Source: a virus. Taken from it: a DNA stretch of 45,373 nt. The notes under the pieces are model-generated. The model was not told the DNA's origin, searched no databases, and worked only from the letters and a program-made list of their open reading frames with translations. The translations under genes were made by a program, and so were the position numbers. Below are positions 1 to 9,280 of this stretch, in pieces. Positions within the stretch are counted from its first letter, which is position 1, and the number at the start of each line of letters is the position of its first letter. The stretch covers positions 1 through 45,373 of the IMG/VR virus record IMGVR_UViG_3300032087_002454; one strand, written 5' to 3'.

Positions 1-910
1 GACGATACACTTTCAAACCGTAACGAGCAGTCGTGACGTATTCTTCACGTTGCTTGTTCATGTTATACTGTCCATCAACTTTAGGCATCTGACGCATAGC
101 ACCCATGAATGGGAGCAGGTCAGGTGATGCAGCAGACATAAAGATGTTTGCTACGCCAGCAGCTGTAGTCAGCGTGATCGTTTCATTTGCAGTCGGCAGG
201 TAGTTAGAGACGTAGAAGTCAAACCCGAAGATGTTCTTGATGAACCTCATGTCAGATCCGATACCAGACTCGATGATGCCTTCCCAACGAGGGTTGTTGC
301 TTACGTTGGTGATGTTCGTAATAGTATTAAGTGCATACTCTACGGACGGATCAACGATTGCAACCAAGTTGCTTGACGGTACGTTGGCTTTCTTCAGTGC
401 GAAGAGAGCTTTAGCGGCGTCAGCCACTGCGAAGGTTTCGTTCGTACCCGTACCAATGAAGCGATGCTCTGCGCCATTGATTGAGTTGGTAGCACTAGCG
501 GTTTGACCGCCTGATGCACCACCAGCTGCCAATGCCAGGATATCCGTTTCCAACTTCTCAGCCATTGCGCGCTGTTGTGAAGGTACAAACTTAGATTCCA
601 GCTGTGCAGCATAGAACAAATCTTGCCGTGCTTTTTCTGTGATGTAGTGCCCAGAAGACAGGTACTCAGAGATAGAGAAGGTGAACTCACCAGTGTCGAG
701 AGCATCGAAGGTCACATCTGTGTCTTCGCTGTAATCTCGTACTGTGCTTTCGCCAATAGAAGGGATCGTAAACTGGTCACCATCGGGAAACTCCGATAAC
801 CAATTAACCCAACCTTGGGCTTCAAGCTGGTCCTGAAGGACCTCTTTGAGTTGCGTACTCCAAATCTCTGAACGAGTCAACACTGCACTGTTACTTGTAG
901 TCATAGTCAT
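1..910 (-). CDS. Major capsid protein (HK97-fold type), C-terminus cut by window edge
   Basis: The minus-strand frame is open from an ATG at 910 to the window edge (about 303 residues). It follows a Shine-Dalgarno-like AAGGA. A second in-frame ATG lies two codons in. The protein begins MTMTTSNSAVLTRSEIW and has the character of phage major capsid proteins: an N-terminal arm, alternating helix and strand segments, a Gly/Ala/Ser-rich stretch (LAAGGASGGQTASA), and a late LVAIVDPSVEYAL segment. It lies directly downstream of the scaffold gene and in the same operon as portal and terminase, the usual position for the capsid gene. The family call rests on context and sequence character; no diagnostic motif exists. 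The 3' end is missing because the window ends, not because the gene is broken. Confidence 0.85.
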   Translation of the reverse strand, partial: MTMTTSNSAVLTRSEIWSTQLKEVLQDQLEAQGWVNWLSEFPDGDQFTIPSIGESTVRDYSEDTDVTFDALDTGEFTFSISEYLSSGHYITEKARQDLFYAAQLESKFVPSQQRAMAEKLETDILALAAGGASGGQTASATNSINGAEHRFIGTGTNETFAVADAAKALFALKKANVPSSNLVAIVDPSVEYALNTITNITNVSNNPRWEGIIESGIGSDMRFIKNIFGFDFYVSNYLPTANETITLTTAAGVANIFMSAASPDLLPFMGAMRQMPKVDGQYNMNKQREEYVTTARYGLKVYR

Positions 911-935
911 GCTTTGTTTTCCTTATTCAAAAAGA

Positions 936-1676
936 TTATTTATTGAAGCGATCACCAAGTGCTATCGCGTCCTTAGTATATGCGCCTTGTACTTTCACGT
1001 TGTTCCAATACTTCGTCGGACCCATCTCTTGTTTGAGGTGGTCGTAATAAGCTTTGGTTTTGTGGCCTTCCACTTCCATGGGTCGGCTCACACTCGTGTC
1101 TACTTGGCCCGAACTAGGGAGTTGCGAAGTACTCCGTGATGCGGTACTTGGATCAACATCTATCAGCTTAGCAAAAGCGTTTGGAGATCGTTCACTCAGC
1201 TCGCCTAAGTCTTTGGCACTCATGCCCAGTTGCTTAGCGCGTTCTGCTACGTAAGTCTTGGCAGCTTCAACGTCACCATTAACTTTACCTAGTACTAATG
1301 AATTACTCCTGCTACGGTTCTCAGCTGCGGTCGCTTGCCGAGACTCTCCTTGCATGATTTCTTTGATCTTGTTACTCAGGTCATCTTCGGATAAAGGGTG
1401 GTTACTCTCTTCAGTTACCTGTGGTGCTTTAGACGAACGAACAGATTCGATCAATTCCTCGATCTTGCTGGTCTGGTCAGATTGTGATTCTAGCTTAGCT
1501 AGTGCCTCACGAATCGTTTTGTTCTCAGCTTGAATCTGTTCAATAAAGTTGTCAGCTTCCTGCTTGCCTTTAGCAAGTTCGTTTACGTCAGCAAACTTCT
1601 TACCTTCGCCTACCAGTTCAGACAATACATCTTGGCTGGGATTCTCCGTGGTCGGAGTGTCAAATACATCGGTCAT
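936..1676 (-). CDS. Capsid scaffolding protein
   Basis: 246 residues from ATG 1676, preceded by AGAGG. A TTG two codons upstream is less likely. The N-terminal half is acidic and rich in Glu, Lys, Gln and Ser, with predicted coiled-coil heptads (roughly residues 25-110, including FIEQIQAENKTIREALAKLE). The C-terminal end is basic (KYWNNVKVQGAYTKDAIALGDRFNK region), as in scaffolds that bind the capsid protein through their C-terminus. It sits immediately upstream of the capsid gene, the standard order portal-(small genes)-scaffold-capsid. It should direct procapsid assembly and leave before DNA packaging. There is no protease motif, so a fused prohead protease is unlikely. Confidence 0.8.
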   Translation of the reverse strand: MTDVFDTPTTENPSQDVLSELVGEGKKFADVNELAKGKQEADNFIEQIQAENKTIREALAKLESQSDQTSKIEELIESVRSSKAPQVTEESNHPLSEDDLSNKIKEIMQGESRQATAAENRSRSNSLVLGKVNGDVEAAKTYVAERAKQLGMSAKDLGELSERSPNAFAKLIDVDPSTASRSTSQLPSSGQVDTSVSRPMEVEGHKTKAYYDHLKQEMGPTKYWNNVKVQGAYTKDAIALGDRFNK

Positions 1677-1685
1677 GGTCAACCT

Positions 1686-1946
1686 CTAGTTTAATAGTTT
1701 AATTATACTTCTAAGTGTTTTCCTAGCACTGGCGTTGGCAATAACCAAACGCTCATACGAGGGGTTTGTGAAGTCTTCTTCGAGACGATAAGTTGTCTCG
1801 ATCTCTTCTTCTAATATACTCTTTAACCTACGCTGTATCAGCGTAGAGTTTGAAATGATCTTTGCAGATTCCTTGATCGCTTCCTCTTGCTCCCCCTTAG
1901 GGAGTGTGCGATCTTCTTTGAACCATCGTTGGTCTAGCTTACTCAT
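1686..1946 (-). CDS. Small hypothetical protein of the head gene cluster
   Basis: 86 residues (MSKLDQRWFKEDRTLPKG...), strongly charged and predicted nearly all helical, with a long Glu-rich central helix (ILEEEIETTYRLEEDF). The ATG overlaps the stop of the upstream gene as ATGA, indicating translational coupling. It lies between a virion structural gene and the scaffold gene, so a role in head assembly or head completion is likely. I recognise no family. Confidence 0.75.
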   Translation of the reverse strand: MSKLDQRWFKEDRTLPKGEQEEAIKESAKIISNSTLIQRRLKSILEEEIETTYRLEEDFTNPSYERLVIANASARKTLRSIIKLLN

Positions 1947-2731
1947 GTGTTTACATTGTTAGGTAGTCTTTCGTTGCTAACTAGGTACCCACCCCACACA
2001 GCAAATACTTGTGTGCTTACAGTACCGATGACTTGTTGCTTGACTTCTGTCTTCTCTGGGATCAGAGTAGCACCGGCATTGTTTGCGTAAGTCTCACCGT
2101 TGAACAACCAGACCTCAGAGATAGCTCTCCAAGCTGTATCAGTACCATAGAGCTTGATCAAAGACTTAATATGTAAGTCTACGTTACCACTCATGCGACC
2201 TACGCCCATGGTGAAGTTGTCTACGATCACAGTCTTATTTGCTGGAACTGTGAAGTGTGTCTGCTGGGTCTGTCCTTCTAAGGCTTCTATATATGCTTGC
2301 AGTGCCCCACCTATAGAAATAGATATGTTACCTGCATTAATCGCAGCAGTACCTGCGGTGACATTGTAAGCTCTATTAACTCTGAACCAGTCTGTGCCCA
2401 CTGAGGCAACAGCTACTTGTCCGTCTAGTACTATTGTCTCTTCTATCTCTAGGTAGTTACTATCAAGTCCCTCGACTCTGATAGTCCAAGCTCCTGTGCC
2501 TGCGGCGGCTGAGTCATCAGCAGTACTCGATGATACGATAGATAAGGCTCCTCCACTCGTTGGGAGTACCCTAACAGTACCTGGACTCCACATCTCTTCG
2601 GTGCCAGAAGCCACTGCATCATTCATCCCGAACTTGCGGAAGATCTCCCAGCCGGGGATGTATCCAGTAGCTGTAGCTACATGGAGTTCATCTGGTGTAT
2701 TACCAGCTGCTGATTGCAGAAGTGTAGTCAT
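1943..2731 (-). CDS. Predicted virion structural protein, beta-rich
   Basis: 262 residues starting MTTLLQSAAGNTPDELHVATATGYIPGW. Low in charge, rich in Gly, Ala, Ser, Thr and Val, with alternating hydrophobic strands throughout and no signal peptide. Composition and place between portal and scaffold fit a head-associated or tail-associated structural protein, perhaps decoration or a fibre connector. The ATG overlaps the stop of the 34-residue gene upstream (ATGA) and its own stop overlaps the next ATG. No motif assigns a precise function. Confidence 0.75.
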   Translation of the reverse strand: MTTLLQSAAGNTPDELHVATATGYIPGWEIFRKFGMNDAVASGTEEMWSPGTVRVLPTSGGALSIVSSSTADDSAAAGTGAWTIRVEGLDSNYLEIEETIVLDGQVAVASVGTDWFRVNRAYNVTAGTAAINAGNISISIGGALQAYIEALEGQTQQTHFTVPANKTVIVDNFTMGVGRMSGNVDLHIKSLIKLYGTDTAWRAISEVWLFNGETYANNAGATLIPEKTEVKQQVIGTVSTQVFAVWGGYLVSNERLPNNVNT

Positions 2732-2832
2732 GGCTTGAGCCAGACCCAGTACAACCAGAAGGTGTACGGGTATTCCTTCTTAGGGAAAAGGTGGAACTTG
2801 CCTGAGCGTCCCTTCAGCCTGCCCTTCTTCAT
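2728..2832 (-). CDS. Tiny basic/aromatic protein (34 aa)
   Basis: A 34-residue gene. It begins KKGRLKGRSGKFHLFPKK and ends in an aromatic stretch (TFWLYWVWLKP). Its ATG overlaps the portal stop codon (ATGA) and its stop overlaps the next ATG in the same way, so it is tightly stitched into the operon. This coupling at both ends is the main support. The basic N-terminus and Trp/Tyr-rich C-terminus could be a nucleic-acid or membrane contact. Function unknown. Confidence 0.6.
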   Translation of the reverse strand: MKKGRLKGRSGKFHLFPKKEYPYTFWLYWVWLKP

Positions 2833-4625
2833 TCTTCTATAACCCCCTGATTGGCTAACTCGTCATCGAGTTCTCTATCAGCGATCTCACCAACCACGTT
2901 CTCTTGTGCTTGTGTAGCCAGAGACTGTGTATTCTGTTGTTCAGCTATACGGATGTTATCCTGCACCAGCTCAAACTTGTTAAGACCAAGGTGCTCTTCA
3001 AAGAGCTCAGCGATACGCTTACCAGAGATGTGCGCGTTAACGCTTGGGTCTTGGTAGGCTGCTGAGTTGATCATACCAAGTAGGTTCTGGATTACTTGTG
3101 CGTTCTGTGCGAAGTGTCGAGCTCCGACAGGACGGAGGCGACCACGCATGTTTAAGTCCTCAGGTTTAATCTGAAGGAACTGTTGTACTGCGAAGTCATC
3201 ATCTAGTACCTTGACAATTTCTACTGGTGCTATGTTGCGTCGAGCTGCTTCGAGCATCTGATTCAACAGGGGCTCGACGAGCTCTTCCTCGAACTTCTGT
3301 ATCTTCTGTTGGAAGATGCGCCCAGCTGCATTCTCTAATGCTTGGACTTCAAAGGCTGTCTTCTCACCTGGGGTACGAATACCCATAGCTTGCTTAGGTG
3401 CGCCAGCTAGATCTTCCATGTGATTCATCAGTTGTTCTATCTGGAAGTCCGCGTTCAACGCAGTGGAATCGGGACGCAGTACCTGCACATCCGAGTCCGT
3501 ATCTCCAAATATAACTTCACCCGGTCCCCACTCCCATGCTTCCACCATGCCACGTTGGTATATGACTGGGTGGGCTATCATGTCGAAGACATCAGCCTTC
3601 AGGTTCTCTAGGTGGTCAAGCCTGTACTGCATACCAACTAGGTTGTCAAGAGGGCCAGCAGCTAGCAGGTTATCTGGGCGTTCACGCCAGCCTACGTGCT
3701 CCTTGTTGGAGCGCCCAAGCCAAGAGGCCATGGGCTCTGAGTGTACAACCCACTTACGATCCATGACAATGATCTTATGGTTCATCATCAGTTCATTAGT
3801 CTCTGCATTAAACATATCCCCTTCGTACTCTAGTATCTCTACCATGTCCGAAGAGTAGTATGCGCTTAGTGAGCCAAGTCCATCTCTCTGGAAGCCTTCG
3901 CTCTTATCCAGGTCCGAGTCACCGTATGACTTAAGGCTAAGACGGAGATCTCGTGACTTCCCTACTGCATCACGTACCCATTCAAAGCCAATGGGATCTT
4001 CCTCCGCAGCACGGAGGAGAGAGCCATAGGATAGATTTCGTCGGGTAATCTTGCCTGCATCTTTATAGGTTGCTGCTGTCAGATCAAAGTAATGATCGTA
4101 TGGTGACAGACGATAGACCTGTGGTCCACTGTAGATGTTCCGTACAGTACCATCATCTGTTACATGGTTCTCATTGGTATAACCAACTTCACCGAAGGCA
4201 TTGCCGTAGTCAATGTAGTCATACACTAGCTTAGATACAGTAGTCTTAAAGGTAGACTCTCTGATCTTCTGCTGCATGTATGCTTCGATCTTAACTACTG
4301 TGTCTCGCGCTGCTGCATCAGCTGCTTCAGCTTCCCACTTGAACCAGTTGTCATTAGGGAACAGGGCTGCCATGTAGTTAGCGTGGAGGTTATCACGGAG
4401 CTGTGTCAGCTTCGGTACACTGGTCTTATTCTTCCATGGGAGCTTAGCATTGGATGTTTGGGTCGTGTCAGTCTGGAAGATATAGTCTCGCAGTTCCTTG
4501 GACTCATCGAGCCAAGTCATCTGCTCACCCCGCCAGCTAACATACTTGTTAGTAACGAATGAAGCTAGGTCTTCTGGCTGGAGAAGACTATTGATCTCTT
4601 GTACTGCTCGTGAAGTTCTTGCCAT
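2829..4625 (-). CDS. Portal protein (head-tail connector)
   Basis: 598 residues, the size of podophage portals. It starts at ATG 4625, overlapping the terminase stop as TAATG. It opens with a helical N-terminus (LQPEDLASFVTNKYVSWRGEQMTW is within the first 40 residues), followed by the mixed alpha/beta wing with LSPYDHYFDLTAA and a long helical stem/crown with LENAAGRIFQQKIQKFEE. It forms the dodecameric ring at the capsid vertex through which DNA is packaged and ejected, and docks TerL, which is encoded directly upstream. The C-terminal 80 residues are Gln/Glu-rich, as in T7 gp8 relatives. Confidence 0.88.
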   Translation of the reverse strand: MARTSRAVQEINSLLQPEDLASFVTNKYVSWRGEQMTWLDESKELRDYIFQTDTTQTSNAKLPWKNKTSVPKLTQLRDNLHANYMAALFPNDNWFKWEAEAADAAARDTVVKIEAYMQQKIRESTFKTTVSKLVYDYIDYGNAFGEVGYTNENHVTDDGTVRNIYSGPQVYRLSPYDHYFDLTAATYKDAGKITRRNLSYGSLLRAAEEDPIGFEWVRDAVGKSRDLRLSLKSYGDSDLDKSEGFQRDGLGSLSAYYSSDMVEILEYEGDMFNAETNELMMNHKIIVMDRKWVVHSEPMASWLGRSNKEHVGWRERPDNLLAAGPLDNLVGMQYRLDHLENLKADVFDMIAHPVIYQRGMVEAWEWGPGEVIFGDTDSDVQVLRPDSTALNADFQIEQLMNHMEDLAGAPKQAMGIRTPGEKTAFEVQALENAAGRIFQQKIQKFEEELVEPLLNQMLEAARRNIAPVEIVKVLDDDFAVQQFLQIKPEDLNMRGRLRPVGARHFAQNAQVIQNLLGMINSAAYQDPSVNAHISGKRIAELFEEHLGLNKFELVQDNIRIAEQQNTQSLATQAQENVVGEIADRELDDELANQGVIEE

Positions 4626-6190
4626 TATATTGCTACGCCTCCGAAGCGTGAGTGTGTTAGCACGTTGCTACGAGATGCCTTGTTGCGGGCTTGTCGTATC
4701 ATCGGGACTTTCATTATACCCACTGCTGAGTGGAGTGCGTCCTTGATATCATCATTAGGTGGATTGTATTGGATAAGCTCTTGCTCTAGTGCTTCACAGA
4801 GCCCACCCTCAAAATGCCATACTGAGTTGTTCTCATAGTAGGGGAGTAGCGTATTCTGGATGCGCTCCTCTTTCGATCCCATTGTACGAGTTGGGTTAAA
4901 GTCATCAACGGACAGAGCTAAGCCATCAGCTCTGATGTCGTCCTTGATTCGTTCTACTATGACACGCTGTGCTGCCGTTACCTCGGCGCGTAACTTACGG
5001 AACCCCCACTTTAGGTGGGCCCTGTATACCATGTCATAGTAATCCTTGGTCTTATTGGTCTTCCTTCGGTCTATGCCTAGTACGTAGATGTTACCATCGT
5101 GGTCTACCCCAATGGTACAGATAACGGAGTAGTCAGCTGTACTGCGTAGGGAATACGCGAAGTCCATGGCTGCGAATACATTAAGCTCTCGCCCATTGAA
5201 ATGCCACTTGCCATCAAGCTTCTTGAGGAACTCTGGATTGTAGTGTTGAAAGTAATCATGGGCTATTGCTTCGTCGCCTGGGTCGTTCGGGTTGTTATAG
5301 TATTGCGCATAGAACTGAGTACGATCAAGATACTTAGCTCGCTTACGGGCGAGTATCTGCGTTGAGAACCCGAACCATTTCCCGTCACCTCTTTGACTTC
5401 GGGGCCAGACGAAGTTACCTGTGCCATCACCTAAGTCTTCGACTTCTCTGACCCAGCTTTCGTATACCAATGTGGAATCGGTTTGGTGGCCTTCTTCATC
5501 ATATACATCTTCAGCAATGGTAAGGAGTGTTCCATATAGATCCTTTGGGTGGTATCGTGTTCCAACGATCCACTCTCGTGCATTTGTTGTTTCAATGGAG
5601 GACAGTAACGAGTACTGGTTACTGACCTTGGTTCGGCCTTCCCGTGTGAAGGCATTCTCTTTAACTACTACGTCATCTAGAACAGCTACGTTACAATGAA
5701 GTCCCGTGATCTGTGTAGTTAGTCCAGCAGCAAATACGGTAGCATCTCGTACACCTTCTGCTGCTCGTATAGGATGGTCTACCATGATCTCTGTAGAGGT
5801 CCACTTCTTTCGTTTACCTTCATCAGGATGTGTCATCTCAGGCCAGTACCTACGGTAGACTGGGCTGTTGAGAATGTCCTTGATGAATCCTAGTTGCTTC
5901 TCAGCCAGACCAGAGGTCGAGCTGATATACAGTATTGTTATAGCTGGATCTTTCGTTATCTCCCAAGCACACCTGTATGCAATCATTGCACTCTTCTGGT
6001 GATCTCGTGGTAAGAGACTCATCTGGTGATCATACGCTTCATCCCTAGTCCACCACTTAATCAATTCCTTGTGGCATTGGCCTAGGACTCGATGGGGTGC
6101 CACCAGTTGAATGAAGGACAGCAGGTCATCTTCAGCTGCTTGTTTGATATCCTCTTTAGAGTGAGTCATAGTACCGCTTGAAAGCGTCAT
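4625..6190 (-). CDS. terL: Terminase large subunit (packaging ATPase/nuclease)
   Basis: 521 residues. The ATPase domain has a Walker A variant LLPRDHQKS (residues 59-67) and Walker B VAVLDD (168-173). The RNase H-like nuclease domain begins near residue 340 with AAMDFAYSLRSTADYS, whose Asp should be a metal ligand, and a later acidic site lies in DDIKDALHSAVGIM near the C-terminus. It pumps DNA into the procapsid through the portal and cuts concatemers. The start is uncertain: ATG 6190 overlaps the upstream gene by 35 nt, and an in-frame ATG at 6169 would overlap by 14. Neither has a strong Shine-Dalgarno. The family assignment is firm. Confidence 0.92.
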   Translation of the reverse strand: MTLSSGTMTHSKEDIKQAAEDDLLSFIQLVAPHRVLGQCHKELIKWWTRDEAYDHQMSLLPRDHQKSAMIAYRCAWEITKDPAITILYISSTSGLAEKQLGFIKDILNSPVYRRYWPEMTHPDEGKRKKWTSTEIMVDHPIRAAEGVRDATVFAAGLTTQITGLHCNVAVLDDVVVKENAFTREGRTKVSNQYSLLSSIETTNAREWIVGTRYHPKDLYGTLLTIAEDVYDEEGHQTDSTLVYESWVREVEDLGDGTGNFVWPRSQRGDGKWFGFSTQILARKRAKYLDRTQFYAQYYNNPNDPGDEAIAHDYFQHYNPEFLKKLDGKWHFNGRELNVFAAMDFAYSLRSTADYSVICTIGVDHDGNIYVLGIDRRKTNKTKDYYDMVYRAHLKWGFRKLRAEVTAAQRVIVERIKDDIRADGLALSVDDFNPTRTMGSKEERIQNTLLPYYENNSVWHFEGGLCEALEQELIQYNPPNDDIKDALHSAVGIMKVPMIRQARNKASRSNVLTHSRFGGVAI

Positions 6191-8753
6191 CTAGGCCATA
6201 GTCTATGTCGTCACCTGATAGCCCTGCTACACTGTGTAGTGCCGTTCTGTAGTCTCTAGCTAGATCACCTGTCTTGGTTATACCACTATCATCTATAAAG
6301 GTCTGGAACCTAGTTTCGTCCGTAGGCATGGAGTCCCTAGGGAATATAATGTTACTTAAGGAAACAGATGGCAACCCATTCGTTGAATAGTCTTCCAAGG
6401 TTGCGTTAGGTAGTCGTGTGTTAAAGTAGGCAATCTCGGCTATGTGACCGTTAGAGTATAAAGAATCGTTATATTCTCTTCGGCCAACAGCAACCGTGGT
6501 TAATCCTGTAGGTGGTGTTCCAGTTGTGTCTGGAGTAGGATCAGCGGTTCCGTTTAGGTATAGGGCTGAGTCGTTTGTAGCATACGTGGCAGCCATTTCA
6601 TTTGCAGTACCGTCGTTTTCAGCGTTAACGACTGCGTTATTATACTGTGTTGCAGTAGCGTAGACGGCATGCCCTGCGTCTCCGGTTCCATCCTGACTTG
6701 AGTCAGATATTAGTTCGTGCCTATCGCTTACCGTTCCATCGGTAATCGTAAACACAACAGACCCAGCACTATCCATATTGCGAATATAACGTATGTAATA
6801 TGATCCCTGCGATTCGTTGAGCCACGTTAAATCACTACTGTCCACATCATCAGCATTCCGCGTCACACTGGCAGTCGTCGTCGGTATGTAGGACAAAGGG
6901 AAAGCACCCGCTTCGACTTGTGCGCCCCATACTAGAACAGACTCTTGTGTTAAACCTGTATAGCTGACCCCGCCATCAGCATTGGCGGGTGCAACAAGAA
7001 CAGAAGGCGTACTAACAGTGGTAGTTGTATATGTGATTGAACATCTATACCAACCACCGCCAGCGTCCTCAATAATTGCAGTAACACCAACATCTACAGT
7101 ACCAATTGTACCGTCTGCCAAATTAAAGTAAGCATCTTGTGCCGCACTTAGCCCATAAGCCTGTACAAGTAGCCAAGCTCGATTGGAAGCCTTGGCATAC
7201 ACCGAGTATGTGTACTCTGTGGAACTTGCCATTGCAATAGGCTGGGAGACGAAGTGCGCCCCAACAGTACCATCTTCGTTTATAGAGTCAGCTGTTAGAG
7301 TACCATCGGGTGCAGTAGCCACATTTGATACATCGGTAGATTTTGTATTAGCCCAAGTCGTGCTGAGGTCCTCACTCTGCAAGCAGAGGTTCGTCCGCGC
7401 TTCTTCGACCAGTAACCCCGTAGGAGTAATGGCTGTAAGGAAGTCAGTTGAGGCTACCCCACCAGATGTTGGGAGGAAGGTTGTTGCTGTAGCGCCTCTT
7501 TCTACTTGTGCTCCCCATGCGTATACGGACTCGCCTGCCCCTACGTAATTGTAAGTTCCAGAATCGTTAGGAACGACTATACCAAGTTCCGCTTCACTCA
7601 CTGTTTCGCTTGCTACATGGGTAAGGGATAGTCTATACCACCCATCGCCCACAGACTCTATGCTAGCAGTTCCTGCGGTTGGAGGGGCAACAGCAATAGT
7701 CCCAAGTGTCAGGTCTGCCCACCAGAAACCTGTGCCTGGGAACCCAGCACCAGCCACTCGTGTAATAGCGACTTTATCTGAGGAAGCTGCCTTTACGTAT
7801 GCCGAGTAGGTGTATGTAACACCAGCAACTACAGGGAACTTCTCTGTGATGCCATGCGACTGAGAGTCAGTAGTTACGACAATTTCATCTGCTGTCGTCG
7901 TGCCATCGGGAGAGGTGGTTTGATTTGCGTTAACAGTTACAAATGATTTTACCCATGCAGCATTATCCAGCTCTGATGAGTAGGTAATTAGATTAGTAAT
8001 GCGCTTAGTCGCGTACCACTTAGCGGCTGCTGCTGTAGTCGTAGGGACGTACTCAGAGGGAGCAGAGTCGTCTTGACCTATTACGTATTCTAGTTGTGCG
8101 CCGTAGACAAGGAGTGATTCTTGGGATAGGCCACTATAGGTTATGTCCGAATCAGCCTCTGCCGCATATATCCTTACATCGGCATCGGCATCTGAGACCA
8201 TGGTTGTGTAGCATCTATACCACCCGCCCCCAACGTCTACAATTCCAGAACCTGCAAAAGCCGCATTAACCGAACCCTCTACGCCATTGGCTAAATCGAA
8301 ATAGGCTAGTTTTGTAGAACCTGCTACGTCCTGTTGTGTCAGTGCCGCCCACGTTCTATTCGATGCTTTTAGATACACCGAGAATGTGATGGTGTCAGCC
8401 TCCGCATTTCCGGTATTTGATTGTTGTATGTAGTGCGTAGTTGCAGCGGTTCCATCTTCGTTAAGTGAATTGACATCCGCCGCACCCGTTAGTGGGTTTG
8501 TCTGTCCTGCAACATTCTGAGAGTCAGTAGATGCGGTATTTGCCCACGTAGTGCTAAGGTCATTTGACTGCAAGCAGATATTCTCTACCCTACGCCCACC
8601 CGTAAACCTAGCTTCATTAGCTTGGACAGTACGTAGTACGTTGTTGTAGTCGGTGACGGTAGCAGTCGTAGCACGAGTGCTAGTGAGGGTTGGGCCAACT
8701 GTAGCTTCGAGGCTTACGTTGTCTGCAAATTTGTAGTGGAGGGTTTTAGACAT
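6156..8753 (-). CDS. Repeat-containing virion appendage protein with LamG/concanavalin-like end
   Basis: 865 residues. Three copies of a domain of about 190 residues are visible. Their anchors are CLQSNDLSTTWANT (from residue 60), LITYSSELDNAAW (from 255) and CLQSEDLSTTWANT (from 457). Each has a GWYR motif (177-180, 371-374, 567-570) and a GAQ(L/V)E motif (about 218, 414, 610), two of them followed by Y(V/I)PTTTA. Copies 1 and 3 are nearly identical at their starts. A C-terminal segment (about 640-790, with ALYLNGTADP and HIAEIAYFNTRL) resembles LamG/concanavalin A-like lectin folds. No signal peptide. I infer a surface fibre or carbohydrate-binding virion protein. Unusually, it sits between the two terminase genes rather than with the tail genes. 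Its ATG overlaps the preceding stop (TAATG). Confidence 0.75.
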   Translation of the reverse strand: MSKTLHYKFADNVSLEATVGPTLTSTRATTATVTDYNNVLRTVQANEARFTGGRRVENICLQSNDLSTTWANTASTDSQNVAGQTNPLTGAADVNSLNEDGTAATTHYIQQSNTGNAEADTITFSVYLKASNRTWAALTQQDVAGSTKLAYFDLANGVEGSVNAAFAGSGIVDVGGGWYRCYTTMVSDADADVRIYAAEADSDITYSGLSQESLLVYGAQLEYVIGQDDSAPSEYVPTTTAAAAKWYATKRITNLITYSSELDNAAWVKSFVTVNANQTTSPDGTTTADEIVVTTDSQSHGITEKFPVVAGVTYTYSAYVKAASSDKVAITRVAGAGFPGTGFWWADLTLGTIAVAPPTAGTASIESVGDGWYRLSLTHVASETVSEAELGIVVPNDSGTYNYVGAGESVYAWGAQVERGATATTFLPTSGGVASTDFLTAITPTGLLVEEARTNLCLQSEDLSTTWANTKSTDVSNVATAPDGTLTADSINEDGTVGAHFVSQPIAMASSTEYTYSVYAKASNRAWLLVQAYGLSAAQDAYFNLADGTIGTVDVGVTAIIEDAGGGWYRCSITYTTTTVSTPSVLVAPANADGGVSYTGLTQESVLVWGAQVEAGAFPLSYIPTTTASVTRNADDVDSSDLTWLNESQGSYYIRYIRNMDSAGSVVFTITDGTVSDRHELISDSSQDGTGDAGHAVYATATQYNNAVVNAENDGTANEMAATYATNDSALYLNGTADPTPDTTGTPPTGLTTVAVGRREYNDSLYSNGHIAEIAYFNTRLPNATLEDYSTNGLPSVSLSNIIFPRDSMPTDETRFQTFIDDSGITKTGDLARDYRTALHSVAGLSGDDIDYGLDDAFKRYYDSL

Positions 8754-9280
8754 TAGATGAAGATCCTCGGTGTTTGACCGAACAGAAGATTGACATCTTG
8801 AAGGTCTGCATTAGACGAGGGCTGTGTCGGTAAAGGATTTCCGTCTCCATCTAGTAGCTGTGGCATAAATCGCCATAGCCAGTTTGGAATAGGATAGACC
8901 GGAGTACCTGTGGTTGCTGTTCGTTCTTCATCTGCCCACTGTGTTCCTGCTTGACGGCCATCCATGAGCCAGGCTCCTACGATGGCAATCTGATTAGGGT
9001 ATTGAGCGATCAAACCATCTATCTCATCTTGGATAGATTGCAAGGTGCTCTTGCTTGTGTCGAAGTCAATCGACCACAGGTTATAGGTTGTTCCTTGCAG
9101 TGTAGCACTGGCGTACATGGAGCGCCGCAGCGCATCGTCTTGCATATACTTAAACAAGCGAATCTGCCTACTCGTCAATGGCCCACTATACTCCCCTTGG
9201 GATTCCGCATCCCAACGAAGAGCTGTGACCACTACCGACTGGGCAGTGTCTGACAAAGCTATCCAAATGTTTACTATCAA
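8753..9280 (-). CDS. Hypothetical protein between terminase genes
   Basis: 175 residues, probably started by TTG at 9280, which overlaps the stop of the small terminase gene. The N-terminus would read IVNIWIALSDTAQSVVVTALRW. It is mixed alpha/beta, Gln/Asp-rich, with a Pro-rich segment (GTPVYPIPNWLWRFMPQLLDGDG) near residue 130. The stop overlaps the next ATG. It could act with the repeat-containing appendage protein encoded just downstream, for example as a chaperone or attachment protein. I recognise no family, and the exact start is uncertain. Confidence 0.65.
   Translation of the reverse strand: MIVNIWIALSDTAQSVVVTALRWDAESQGEYSGPLTSRQIRLFKYMQDDALRRSMYASATLQGTTYNLWSIDFDTSKSTLQSIQDEIDGLIAQYPNQIAIVGAWLMDGRQAGTQWADEERTATTGTPVYPIPNWLWRFMPQLLDGDGNPLPTQPSSNADLQDVNLLFGQTPRIFI

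Noticed and set aside
394-705. 103-residue minus-strand frame inside the capsid gene
   Set aside because: The capsid frame is open through the same DNA with capsid-like sequence; this one is an out-of-frame shadow.
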